The notes below the pieces were generated by a model that worked only from the letters and a program-made list of their open reading frames with translations, did not search any database and was not told where the DNA came from. A stretch of DNA of 64,000 nt from Oligoflexus tunisiensis (GTDB taxonomy: Bacteria; Bdellovibrionota_B; Oligoflexia; Oligoflexales; Oligoflexaceae), in NCBI RefSeq assembly GCF_001748245.1, contig NZ_BDFO01000001.1, forward strand, positions 6,601,346-6,665,345, read 5' to 3'. Positions 9,216-17,591 of this stretch are shown one piece after another. The stretch's first letter is position 1. Each line of letters begins with the position of its first letter. A program made the position numbers and the translations under genes.

Positions 9216-9959
9216 TTATAGTAGTCGGCCTCCCCGCTTAATCCTCAGATATTGCCAAAGCCATGATACCAAATCATCGAAATCATGAAGTTGAAGGTCA
9301 ATAGGTTGTCGTCTTGCTAACGACCATGCGTCTTTAGTATAGTAAGTGGTGGTGACCATCAGCACCTTGTTTGCCTGCTCATCAGCCTTGGTACCAAGAA
9401 GTTCCCTTACGACCCCAATTCTAATCGGATTACCTGGATTAGGGCGCTTGCATTGTATAAGGTACTTCTGCTTGATAATCTCACCATGAGATACTGCAAT
9501 AATGTCTTTGCCGCCATCACGAGACTGTTTTGTTAGCTCGACCTTGTACCCAAATCCATAAAATAGCTCGGCCACTAGTTCCTCAAAATGGCGCCTGTCC
9601 ATAGTTTTAAGCTTGTCAGGATTGTGAGCAAACATTTCAATGATTTTCAAAGTCACACGGTGGCTAACAACGTAAATATTATCAGCCTGCTTATCCAAAA
9701 GTGAGCTTGGAGGTTCAGGTGTATCAAGGTTTAAACTAAATTTTGATCCATAAGGGCATTGTTCGCTATGGAACTCACCCGGCGGAGTTCTGAAGTGTGG
9801 TCTGACCATCCTAGATGATGACCCTACAAGTATCAGATTCGCCCTACATATTATACACTCGTACGAACCTGAGATATTTGCGTCAGATGCCTTCAAATGT
9901 ATATTTGCGTCAGATGCCGTCAAACGTATATTTTTGTCAGACGAAAAAGCGAAATCCAT
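9216..9959 (-). CDS. Mrr-type restriction endonuclease with N-terminal zinc module
   Basis: The C-terminal half is an Mrr_cat domain: DRRHFEELVAELFYGFGYKV, then DGGKD (residues 148-152) and IQCK (168-171), the D...QxK catalytic pattern of Mrr-type enzymes that cut modified or foreign DNA. The N-terminal part has C35-x2-C38, PHFRTPPG, H64 and C68, a putative zinc module. The very N-terminus contains 9-residue repeats (ASDANI units). The ATG at 9959 has a strong GGGAGGAG site. Probably a defence nuclease carried by the prophage. Confidence 0.82.
   Translation of the reverse strand: MDFAFSSDKNIRLTASDANIHLKASDANISGSYECIICRANLILVGSSSRMVRPHFRTPPGEFHSEQCPYGSKFSLNLDTPEPPSSLLDKQADNIYVVSHRVTLKIIEMFAHNPDKLKTMDRRHFEELVAELFYGFGYKVELTKQSRDGGKDIIAVSHGEIIKQKYLIQCKRPNPGNPIRIGVVRELLGTKADEQANKVLMVTTTYYTKDAWSLARRQPIDLQLHDFDDLVSWLWQYLRIKRGGRLL
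9874..9945 (-). repeat. 27-bp direct repeats inside the Mrr gene
   Basis: Two near-identical 27-bp units (9874-9900, 9901-9927) and a decayed third copy encode ASDANI-type 9-residue repeats immediately before the zinc module. The unit length is a multiple of three, so copy-number changes keep the frame. Confidence 0.8.
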
Positions 9960-10304
9960 ACCCCCCTCTCCTCCCGAAATTTGATCTTAAAATTCAAAAG
10001 GATCCGAGCCTAGTTCAAGCACTGTCACGGGCTATTATACAGCATAGGTAGCTGACATCATAGATTTTTTCTGATCTTTTGTTAACTGTATAGGCTCGAT
10101 TCCACCAGCTAACTTCCTAATATAGGTGCAGGCTTGAATACGAGCCCTAGCGTGGCGGGTTTCAAGCCCCGGCAAATCCGTTACTAGCACCGTGCGCTTC
10201 ACGGAAGCGGTGAGGACTGACCTCTCAAAATGAGCAGCCATTTGAAAATTAAGGGAGCGTTACGGGTTACTTCCCGGCAGTCGCCAGCCAGGGAGCATGA
10301 AGCC
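9960..10304. other. Intergenic, no supported gene
   Basis: One 68-codon minus-strand frame (10035-10241) is open but lacks a ribosome site and resembles nothing I know. No RNA gene or repeat is recognised. Promoter elements for the Mrr gene presumably lie here but none is clear. Confidence 0.45.
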
Positions 10305-11054
10305 TCAGCGAATTGTCCAGAAATCGCCGGATAGCTTCGGATCCTCGATAAACCGGTATGGAAGATAGCCGTACCCTTCCTCGCCCCAGTCCTCGCCCCA
10401 ACTGTTGCGGATGATCAGAGCCTGCTTCGCATCGTCATATCCAACGACGAGCACCGCATGACCACCTTCGCGCTTTTCGCCAGCTTTGGGCACTGGAATA
10501 TGGCCAGTCTTCTTCACGCTCCGTCCATACATCGACGAATAGACAGAAAATCCAAGGACAATCGGATAGCCTTCATTGATTACTTCCCGGAACTGATTGA
10601 GGTCGCGACCAAGCCGCTGATACGATTTGATCCGCTCTTTCGCAGCTATCGCGATAACGTCATCTGAAGGCCTGACTGCGAATTTATCGATGTCATAGGG
10701 CCACTTGTCTTCAGGTGGATACCCCCAGGTGACGATGGCCTTGACGGTGTTGCGGATGGTCGCGCCAACATCGGTCTTTTGAGTCCCCTCAAGCGATCTG
10801 GTCGCATAGTAGATGAAAAGCCTTGCGGGCACGACCACAGGCATATCACGGTCGTACACATCGAGGAACATCGCTGCCGCGCCAGCAGCTTGCGCCGTGC
10901 AGGAGCCGAGATCGCCCTGTTCCCAGGCGCGGAAAAAGCGATTTCTGTGGTCAACTATTTCAGGGAAACTCTCTGCAGTTTTTTTGGAGGTAAAGCGGTG
11001 ATCGCGTTCATCAGGAGTGTCAGGTAACCAGCCGAGCTTTCTTTTTTCGGTCAT
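10305..11054 (-). CDS. Papain-like cysteine protease (C1 family)
   Basis: Cytoplasmic-type C1 peptidase of 249 residues without signal peptide. The active-site order is clear: QGDLGSC (Cys52), GGHAVLVVGYDD (His199) and RNSWGEDWGEEGYGY (Asn217), with the oxyanion glutamine just before Cys52. The opening LGWLPDTPDERD is typical of bacterial C1A proteins in this family. An AAAGGA site lies 5 bases before the ATG. It could act as a lysis-associated, anti-host or toxin-type protease; nothing in the context decides this. Confidence 0.85.
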   Translation of the reverse strand: MTEKRKLGWLPDTPDERDHRFTSKKTAESFPEIVDHRNRFFRAWEQGDLGSCTAQAAGAAAMFLDVYDRDMPVVVPARLFIYYATRSLEGTQKTDVGATIRNTVKAIVTWGYPPEDKWPYDIDKFAVRPSDDVIAIAAKERIKSYQRLGRDLNQFREVINEGYPIVLGFSVYSSMYGRSVKKTGHIPVPKAGEKREGGHAVLVVGYDDAKQALIIRNSWGEDWGEEGYGYLPYRFIEDPKLSGDFWTIR

Positions 11055-11065
11055 CAAATTCCTTT

Positions 11066-11087
11066 AAAAGCCCATTATCGGGCTTTT
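11066..11087 (-). terminator. Terminator hairpin upstream of the protease gene
   Basis: AAAAGCCC-ATTATC-GGGCTTTT, a perfect 8-bp stem with A- and T-runs, so it could work in both directions. On the minus strand it ends transcription arriving from the methyltransferase remnant, just before the protease ribosome site. Confidence 0.55.
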
Positions 11088-11157
11088 GGAGGATAACCCG
11101 CGCTGACCGTAAAAGCGAAGAACCATGATGTTTACAAAGCAGTGAACAATATCCTTT

Positions 11158-11400
11158 GTGTTTTTGAGTTGACGTGAACATCAAGCTTTGGAATGCCTCG
11201 CACGCCTGCGACGGCACAACGGCATGGCCCAGAGCTTTGATGCGATCCGCCTTGTGGGCACACCCATGAGCTACTCGACAAATTCTGGGTTCAGCGGTTC
11301 ACCAAATAGGCTCGAAAGAAAGACTGTTCGTCTTTGCGCTCGAGACTCCGAACACAAAATCGAGGTCTTCGCCAAGCATAAGGGTTGGTGGCACGAGAAT
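11158..11400 (-). pseudogene. C-terminal remnant of a cytosine-C5 DNA methyltransferase
   Basis: On the minus strand one frame reads EPLNPEFVE-stop-LMGVPT, the conserved element usually ending in VEWLMG with the W codon TGG changed to TAG. A shifted frame continues with IKALGHAVVPSQACEAFQSL, the motif IX-X ending (normally KALGNAVVP). Stop plus frameshift make it nonfunctional. The matching N-terminus lies at 15.8-16.0 kb in the same orientation, so the gene appears split by the DNA in between. Confidence 0.72.
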
Positions 11401-11461
11401 GCCTAGAATACTTATCCAGGGGTTGATAATCAGGGGTGTGAGAAAAAATTCGGAGGTATCC

Positions 11462-11641
11462 ATGGATCACGTAGAAGTAAACCTATATCTTTATCGAAGC
11501 TGGGCAGAAGCACTTGCCAGAATTGTTCGAAGAGTAAGCCCAACACATGCAGAATCACTTGCCCAGGATCCTGATGAACACACATGTTTGAAGGGCGCAT
11601 TTCTAGAAATTAGTGAAGCATTGCAAGAAGTTGGTATTTAA
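11462..11641 (+). CDS. Small acidic hypothetical protein
   Basis: A 59-residue frame with a good CGGAGG site before ATG, starting MDHVEVNLYLYRSWAEALAR. No family recognised. It is the first plus-strand gene of the block inserted in the methyltransferase and lies ahead of the large lipoprotein gene. Confidence 0.55.
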   Translation: MDHVEVNLYLYRSWAEALARIVRRVSPTHAESLAQDPDEHTCLKGAFLEISEALQEVGI

Positions 11642-11882
11642 ACTGAGGTTAATGCCAAGTAATAGTCCTAAATTTTTCAGAAAGCGAAACGCACGACTCG
11701 CACGGAGCTTTCTGCTTTTATGTATCTGTAATTGTGATGAAATTACTGACAAGAAAAATTAACTGAAACTAGGCAAAGTTCGACCCGAATTTATTACATT
11801 ATCGGCCAGAGATCATTTATATCTCGCCGTCTGGACCCTGCTGACCATGATCTAGAGTTGGACCATGCTCACAGGGGATAAC

Positions 11883-14800
11883 ATGAGAACCTTCTGCTTC
11901 CTTTCTTTTCTAGCCCTCTCAATTTCCAGCTGCGGTTCTAACAATGGCAGTTCTAATTCTGGCGCAGTGCAAGGGGCAAGTGGCATATATGCCTTCCCCT
12001 TCTCCGGTCTCGTTGATTTCGGAACTCCAATAAAGCGAAACATAATCGATTTTGAATTCGAAATAGAAGACATTGTAGCCGTTAACAATAAAGAAGAAGT
12101 GAAGGCAATTCTTACTCCAAATTTGAAGAGAAGACATAATCTTCATGATCATCTTAGCGACCAGGATGCCATAGAAAAAGTCTGGATTCCCAGCGGAAGC
12201 TACGAATACCTGGAAATTAGGCTCAAAAAATGGCCGGTAGCGATACTGGAAATGGACGGCGGCGAACAAATTCGAGTAATCAGCAAAAGCATAAGGCGCG
12301 TACTTGATCGAAGCAGCTTTACTTCCAGAGGGGAATTCTTTAGCATTCAGCTTTACACGGACCAGCCATTTCCCTTGACCACTGAGAACGGGAAGAACAT
12401 TTTTGCTCGCACAAAGAAAAACGATTCCAGCGGAATCACTCTTGCATCGTCACAGCTTTCGCAATGTAACTATTTTGCAGCTATCCCGAGTAAAGGGACA
12501 TTTTCCAGCTTTGATGAGGCACTCTCTAATGCCAGTCCTCGCGATATCATTCTTCTAGGGCACCAAGCTCATGGGGCGCGCTTACATATTTCTCAAGCTA
12601 ATGATGTTGCAATCACCACTGATTGTGACGTGACAGTGGATTCCATCCACTTACAGAAGAGCAAAAACTTAGTTTTCTCGAAACTCGCGGTCATGCCATC
12701 TTTGCCAGATTATCATGCGGTTATGCTGCAAGGCTCTCAGTCTCTAAATGACAACATCATCATTAGCGACCTCAAGGTATACGGAGAAAAAGGAGGAGTG
12801 GACGGAATCCACGTTGGCCCACACAATAAGAATGTGAAAATTATTTCGTCCACTATCACAGGATTCTCCGGGAGTGGGATAGATATCCATAAACTGAATG
12901 AAAATATCGAGATTATTGGCAATAAGATTTGGGAAAATAGTGCATACGGCCTTGCTGTTGACAAGGGTGTAGGATCGAACGTTCTGATCTCAAACAATCG
13001 CATCGAGAGAAACGGAATCACCGGGGTCTCTCTAAGTGAAGATCTAAGAGTTGTAGTAGAATTCAACACGATCGTTGACAACGGGCAGTCTGGAAGCGGA
13101 TACGGAGTTTATGTGGTTGGGCACAAACCTGAAGAAGTAATTGCCGATGAATATTTTTTATCCAGTAATACGATCATCGGAAACAGAGGAACTGCCGTTT
13201 CAGGAAAAAGCACAGCTAACCTTGGAAACTATGATCTCTTCATGACAATAAACGACAAAAATAATATTGTCGAATCAGAAGCGATACCCCAAACGATTGA
13301 TTCCGATATGCTTGGGCAGCAAGAGAAATTCTTGTTCTCTGATGACAACGTGAGGATCACTCTGCCCTTGTCCGCATCGAGCAACGCTGCAGACATCTCC
13401 GTAAGGTCTTTGGCAACTCAGGAAATATCCGGAGTTGATGCTGACACGCTTATTCCTGGCATGGCATACGAATTTGGTCCCAGTGGAAAGACTTTTGAAA
13501 CCCCCGTGGAAGTCATGTTTGAATATGACGATGAGATTTTGGCATCACTTGGGATCTCTGACCCGTCAAAGGTTTATTTGAAAGAATTTGACCCGAACTC
13601 CAATACCTGGAAGTTGACGAGCACCATCCACGATGAAGAGGCAAAGGTTATTATTGGCTATATCTTCCATTTCTCCACATATGCGTATGGGTTCAGCGAC
13701 CCAAGGTGGCCTGCACATGACCCGAGCACAGTACCACGACAACCCCTGAGATTTCCCGTAAATGATGCACGTCCAAAAATACTGGAAGATCGCTATGAAG
13801 GGAGCGCTGCCGATCGTATAGCCATGGACTATCCCTGGGCACAGGCCCCAAATGGATGCAGCGTGGTGGGATCGGCAGTTCCTCAGATGTTTCCGGATTT
13901 TGCGGAAGTCTGCAATCGACATGATCGATGCTATTACACATTCAGAACTCAATCATGGAGCGTTGAAGCGTTATCCCGCGATGCTTGGAACAGCTGCAAC
14001 CAAAACTATACAGCAGATTTGTTGAAAACTTGTAACCCATTCTATACTAGAAAGAAAATTAAGGTCAAAACGGTAAGAGACGTCCTTGGGACGATCGTCG
14101 AAGTCTTCAAGACCGTGCTTGTAAAAAATGCCACGTCAATAGCTTGCGTTTACTCAGCGAGAACATTAGCCACAGCGGTAAATTCAGGAGCAGTTGGTCC
14201 CCTCTGCCCAGACGGGGGCTGTTATGTAGCGGCACAAAAGAAGCAACTCTTCTATCAGCAATGGCTCGAGAAGGTTGTCCGCCAGCCCCATTGTATGGTT
14301 ACTGGCAAACCCGATCAACTGACATTGACAATTGACTCGTGGGACCAGCCGGAGTTTCACGACGTAGATCCATATTTCAAACTCGAAGACGGCTTAAACT
14401 CCCCGGGAGTCGCATTTGCTCAAGTGTCTTATAATCAATGGCAAGGAACAATAGATAGATTGGGGGAATTCAATTTTAAAGTCAGAAACTTGTTTACGGA
14501 CGAAACTTCGGTATGTGGTGTAGTCATCTCCGAATTGCCCCCAGAACTCCTGCCGTTCGGATATATCGATGTTATCTCCGCAATAGGCGGTTGTCCTCCT
14601 GAATATGAACAATTATCAGGCGATCTAAACGAAGGGGCCGGAGGCGACTACATTTATTTCTGTGGCAAGTCTGACAAGAGCGTTAAAATGGTTACTGATG
14701 TTCAAATAGTTGGTGGTCCAGCCGGCGCTGATTGTCCTAACGGATACACAAAGGACCACCTCGACCTGAATAACGGTGCCGGAGGCTGGTATATCTTTCT

Positions 14801-14969
14801 TTGCAAGAATATAGATTCAGTTCTGGACGGAACGATAAAACCCTTAACAAGCCTATACACTTATGCAAGCCGCGATTTTGGTAACCAGTGCGCAGATGAC
14901 CATCAGTGGATCGATTTTGATCTCAATGTTGGTGCGGGAGGCAGGTATATCTACTTGTGCAAAAAGTAG
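11883..14969 (+). CDS. Large lipoprotein: beta-helix, phospholipase A2-like and MABP-like domains
   Basis: A 1028-residue exported lipoprotein. The start at 11883 has AGGGG before it and gives a signal with lipobox ISSC. Domains in order: unknown N-terminal region; right-handed beta-helix repeats about residues 270-440 (NVKIISSTITGFSGSGIDI-type turns); a ZU5-like beta segment about 515-610; a phospholipase-A2-like segment with the catalytic signature CNRHDRCYYT (Cys677, His680, Asp681) and a Ca-loop-like PNGC before it; and three C-terminal units ending DLNxGAGGxYI(Y/F)(F/L)C at about 914, 961 and 1013, as in MABP/MVB12-type membrane-binding domains. I infer a surface-exposed lipid-acting enzyme, possibly a toxin or predation factor. 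Confidence 0.8.
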   Translation: MRTFCFLSFLALSISSCGSNNGSSNSGAVQGASGIYAFPFSGLVDFGTPIKRNIIDFEFEIEDIVAVNNKEEVKAILTPNLKRRHNLHDHLSDQDAIEKVWIPSGSYEYLEIRLKKWPVAILEMDGGEQIRVISKSIRRVLDRSSFTSRGEFFSIQLYTDQPFPLTTENGKNIFARTKKNDSSGITLASSQLSQCNYFAAIPSKGTFSSFDEALSNASPRDIILLGHQAHGARLHISQANDVAITTDCDVTVDSIHLQKSKNLVFSKLAVMPSLPDYHAVMLQGSQSLNDNIIISDLKVYGEKGGVDGIHVGPHNKNVKIISSTITGFSGSGIDIHKLNENIEIIGNKIWENSAYGLAVDKGVGSNVLISNNRIERNGITGVSLSEDLRVVVEFNTIVDNGQSGSGYGVYVVGHKPEEVIADEYFLSSNTIIGNRGTAVSGKSTANLGNYDLFMTINDKNNIVESEAIPQTIDSDMLGQQEKFLFSDDNVRITLPLSASSNAADISVRSLATQEISGVDADTLIPGMAYEFGPSGKTFETPVEVMFEYDDEILASLGISDPSKVYLKEFDPNSNTWKLTSTIHDEEAKVIIGYIFHFSTYAYGFSDPRWPAHDPSTVPRQPLRFPVNDARPKILEDRYEGSAADRIAMDYPWAQAPNGCSVVGSAVPQMFPDFAEVCNRHDRCYYTFRTQSWSVEALSRDAWNSCNQNYTADLLKTCNPFYTRKKIKVKTVRDVLGTIVEVFKTVLVKNATSIACVYSARTLATAVNSGAVGPLCPDGGCYVAAQKKQLFYQQWLEKVVRQPHCMVTGKPDQLTLTIDSWDQPEFHDVDPYFKLEDGLNSPGVAFAQVSYNQWQGTIDRLGEFNFKVRNLFTDETSVCGVVISELPPELLPFGYIDVISAIGGCPPEYEQLSGDLNEGAGGDYIYFCGKSDKSVKMVTDVQIVGGPAGADCPNGYTKDHLDLNNGAGGWYIFLCKNIDSVLDGTIKPLTSLYTYASRDFGNQCADDHQWIDFDLNVGAGGRYIYLCKK

Positions 14970-15013
14970 AAAGGAATGAAATTCATTGACTAGCACAATC
15001 GGCGTATCGGAGT

Positions 15014-15040
15014 TAAGATTTTTGTCAAAAAGGCCGATCA
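15014..15040 (+). promoter_or_regulatory. Sigma-28-like promoter of lipoprotein paralog 1
   Basis: TAAG, 15 bases, GCCGATCA. The flagellar sigma (FliA) consensus is TAAA-N15-GCCGATAA. The same spacing and -10 element recur before other paralogs of this family. It lies 28 bases upstream of the ATG. Confidence 0.5.
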
Positions 15041-15068
15041 TTAGTCTTGGATTTGAAGAGGAGTTGCA

Positions 15069-15686
15069 ATGGCATTATTTAATTACGATATAGCAGGCCC
15101 CTCCCTCATATGCCTAATGCTGTGCGCATGCGGAGAAGATGAGACCAAGCAGTCCCTTCAAGAGCGATTCGAAGCGGTTTATGGCTACACTGATTGCCAA
15201 GGCGCAACTATTGGCACTGCACTGACTCAACAAACCTGGACCACAGTATTTCACACGTATGCTGCAGGCTACCTTCGCCAAACAGAAACAACTTTCTTGG
15301 ACGAGGAGTGCAAGTCCTCATACACTTCTCTAAATCGCTGGGCGACATACAGCATTCTGAGCTCTTCAAATGAAGGGACAGGAGAGATACACTTGGAGAT
15401 CAAGACCCGAAGAGTGCTTTCATACACGAACGAGAATGCTCCTCCAGAACTGCCTGGCGTAAGTGACATCAACTGCAATGTTGAGATGGGAGACGATATT
15501 CGCAAAGAGGAATGCAAGACCTACTTTGACGCTAGCAGTTTTGTAAGTCGATATGTCACTTTAAGCCTTGTTGCAGGGGGTCTTCAGCCATTCAAAGATA
15601 TTGACTCGGCAGGCACCACTGAGGAGACACGAAGCACAGAGCTGGCTCCATACATCTTAAGCGTTCTTGATCCGATTGACAAATAA
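15069..15686 (+). CDS. Small lipoprotein, five-member paralog family (copy 1)
   Basis: A 205-residue exported lipoprotein with signal ending LICLMLCAC and GAGGAG before the ATG. The body contains SLQERFEAVYGYTDC, TALTQQTW, VFHTY, ETTFLDE, LNRWATYSIL and a C-terminal STELAPYILSVLDPIDK, all conserved in the copies at 52, 54.7, 55.7 and 56.4 kb. Several conserved cysteines suggest disulfides. Family unknown. It is the only copy inside the prophage and sits in the block splitting the methyltransferase, so it was probably imported from or exported to the chromosomal cluster. Confidence 0.8.
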   Translation: MALFNYDIAGPSLICLMLCACGEDETKQSLQERFEAVYGYTDCQGATIGTALTQQTWTTVFHTYAAGYLRQTETTFLDEECKSSYTSLNRWATYSILSSSNEGTGEIHLEIKTRRVLSYTNENAPPELPGVSDINCNVEMGDDIRKEECKTYFDASSFVSRYVTLSLVAGGLQPFKDIDSAGTTEETRSTELAPYILSVLDPIDK

Positions 15687-15764
15687 CAGCGCCCATCTTG
15701 CGCCGGCACAGCGCCATTGCCCTTCCATGCGGCTTTTTCCGTCGTGCCTTTGCCAGCAAATGGG

Positions 15765-16013
15765 TCAAGAGACCAACGGCTGGGTCATCCAGGATGCAAA
15801 GTCCCTGCGGTTGAGCATGTTGGCCATCCTGGTGGGAACAGATGCTTTGCGGTAGGGTCCGGGCTTGAGAGATGATGGTCCATGCGGCATCGCCCTTGAC
15901 CGCTGAGTCGGCGGGATATCGCTCGATTTTACAGTAGGCGACGGTCTAACCCATGGGACAAGGGCAAGTGAGAGGCCTCCATACCCGGAAAAAAGATCCA
16001 GGCCACTAAGCAA
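15765..16013 (-). pseudogene. N-terminal remnant of a cytosine-C5 DNA methyltransferase
   Basis: Starts MLSGLDLFSGYGGLSLALVP, the AdoMet-binding motif I of C5 methyltransferases. After PWV the frame is broken: a TAG and a shift lead to TVAYCKIERYPAD, the motif II region, and a further shift gives RMANMLNRRDF. The catalytic PCQ motif is absent. It is the counterpart of the C-terminal remnant at 11.2-11.4 kb. Confidence 0.72.
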
Positions 16014-16040
16014 GCGCTCCCGCTCCGATTACACAGCAGG

Positions 16041-16394
16041 TTATTGTTCTAATACATTCTCCTTTTTCATGTTGCCGATTTGCTTCTTTGCAGCAGGGGG
16101 GAAAGCCGCGTTTGCCTTGAATTGGATGACCTTTGCAAGCTGCGCGGATTCAGATCTTATTTCAGCATCCAGAAGTTCCAGATCTTCATCAATTCCCCCA
16201 AGAGCGATCAGCATTTCAAATTCGATTCGGTTAAGCGCTCGTTTCAGCAGCCAGTGCCGCCGTTGCAACGCCGGATTGTTTGGCTCAATTTTTTTAGCTG
16301 TTTCGAGTGCGAGTGACATTCTGGTAATCGCTCCCTCGATCGTAGCCAAAGTCTCGCTCCTGACTTGTACCTCTGTCTTGAATTTGTGCATCAT
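16041..16394 (-). CDS. Hypothetical phage protein, helical
   Basis: About 117 residues from the ATG at 16394 (AGCAGGA before it). Predicted mostly helical, with ITRMSLALETAKKIEPNNPA and ALNRIEFEMLIALGGIDEDL. No family recognised. Last gene on the lysis side before the cargo insertion. Confidence 0.55.
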   Translation of the reverse strand: MMHKFKTEVQVRSETLATIEGAITRMSLALETAKKIEPNNPALQRRHWLLKRALNRIEFEMLIALGGIDEDLELLDAEIRSESAQLAKVIQFKANAAFPPAAKKQIGNMKKENVLEQ

Positions 16395-16531
16395 GGTCCT
16401 GCTCTTGGAAGTGTTAGGCAAGCAATTAAAAGACGACAGTCCTAATCTATTATTGCGATTTGTTGAGGAACATTTTCCAATTTTTTATGAGCCTCTGCTC
16501 ACTCAGAGCGGCTTATATTACCGCCCTGAGC

Positions 16532-17101
16532 TCACCCTTGGTTTTCAAATTCCCGTTCAAAATTGCGGTCCACAGATCTGGACACCTGGTCAGAGAAATT
16601 CCAGATCGGTTTCGTGTGTTTCTCATCCTTCAGCAGGTATAACACCCGCAGCTTTCCCTTGCCGGCGCGCTGGAACAGTCCGACCAGCGGGAACGGTTTA
16701 TATTTTCCATCAGTCGAAAAATCTGCCTTGAAAACATCGGGACGGCTGCGGAGCGCCCTTGGCAGCATCATGCGTGGAATCGGCGAGGATTTCGACGGGC
16801 GAGCGGAGGATGGGATAGCAACATGACCGTCAGGTTCCCAGGTCTCGCCCTCCTCCTGCTTCGCCATATATGGGTCAACGTCATACACCCTCGCGGTCAG
16901 AGTCGACCGATTGGCGGAATCCGCCCGGATCCCTTTTTGAACCCAGGAATTTCGGAGCGTAAATCGCGTGGGCATATCCTGACGGATATCGTCGGCGGCC
17001 TGACGCGCAGTCGCGGTTAATGCTTTGGCGACCTGCGCCCTCTCAATCTGGATCCGATCGGCGGCCCATTGCTCATCGATGTCGACGACGATACTTAGCA
17101 T
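16532..17101 (-). CDS. Putative phage structural (minor tail or neck) protein
   Basis: A 189-residue protein starting at ATG 17101, whose first bases overlap the stop of the XRE gene (ATGCTAA). The pattern DMPTRFTLRNSWVQKGIR and the phrase PSSARPSKSSPIPRMMLPRA resemble tail-associated proteins of siphoviruses. Assignment rests on general resemblance and prophage context. Its position beside lysis genes rather than tail genes is unusual. Confidence 0.45.
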   Translation of the reverse strand: MLSIVVDIDEQWAADRIQIERAQVAKALTATARQAADDIRQDMPTRFTLRNSWVQKGIRADSANRSTLTARVYDVDPYMAKQEEGETWEPDGHVAIPSSARPSKSSPIPRMMLPRALRSRPDVFKADFSTDGKYKPFPLVGLFQRAGKGKLRVLYLLKDEKHTKPIWNFSDQVSRSVDRNFEREFENQG

Positions 17102-17319
17102 AGGCGCTCGATCTGCTCTTCGATCAGCAGCGCGCCGAGACGCGCAGCCTGGTCGGTGGCGGAGAGTGCCTGGAGTAGGCATGTCAGAGAAAAGCGGTTT
17201 GGCAACCGCTTGCCTTGTTCAATCAGACAAAGGTGTCCGGGCGAATACCCGGCAAGCCGCGCAGTGGTCCTGATCGAATACCCTTTTTGCTCTCGCAGAC
17301 GTTTCAAATTTTCCCCCAC
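17095..17319 (-). CDS. Small XRE/Cro-type HTH regulator
   Basis: A 74-residue DNA-binding protein: NLKRLREQKGYSIRTTARLA forms helices 1-2 and GYSPGHLCLIEQGKRLP the recognition helix and following turn, the classical XRE fold. Likely controls the adjacent late or structural genes. Confidence 0.8.
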   Translation of the reverse strand: MGENLKRLREQKGYSIRTTARLAGYSPGHLCLIEQGKRLPNRFSLTCLLQALSATDQAARLGALLIEEQIERLC

Positions 17320-17330
17320 CCGCCCCGCGA

Positions 17331-17516
17331 TCAGCGAAGCACCACATGCATTTTTGAGATCAGGAGCATCACCAGCCCCATAGCTGCCGCCATTGCGATA
17401 GCCAGTGAAACCATGCTGCCGACAGTCAGTCGGCGTCCGCGAGACGTGAAAATGGGCTCGGGTTCCGGATTGATGAGGATGTTGGCCAAAAGCCGGTTTC
17501 TAAGATCGGTTCGCAT
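17331..17516 (-). CDS. Small single-pass membrane protein
   Basis: A 61-residue protein with a basic N-terminus and one hydrophobic helix (MVSLAIAMAAAMGLVMLLIS). Located between the endolysin gene and the XRE gene, so a holin or spanin-type role is possible but not shown. Confidence 0.5.
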   Translation of the reverse strand: MRTDLRNRLLANILINPEPEPIFTSRGRRLTVGSMVSLAIAMAAAMGLVMLLISKMHVVLR

Positions 17517-17591
17517 TCGCTTCCTCGATTACTGTTGAATTTTCATATCTTCCATCATTCAGGGGTGGGAGCGATCCCCCACCCTATCTTA

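Noticed and set aside
10035..10241. 68-codon minus-strand frame
   Set aside because: No ribosome site and no recognisable motif.
15690..15765. DPFAGKGTT motif of an N4/N6 DNA methyltransferase on the minus strand
   Set aside because: A single nine-residue match without neighbouring motifs; may be chance or part of the decayed C5 gene.
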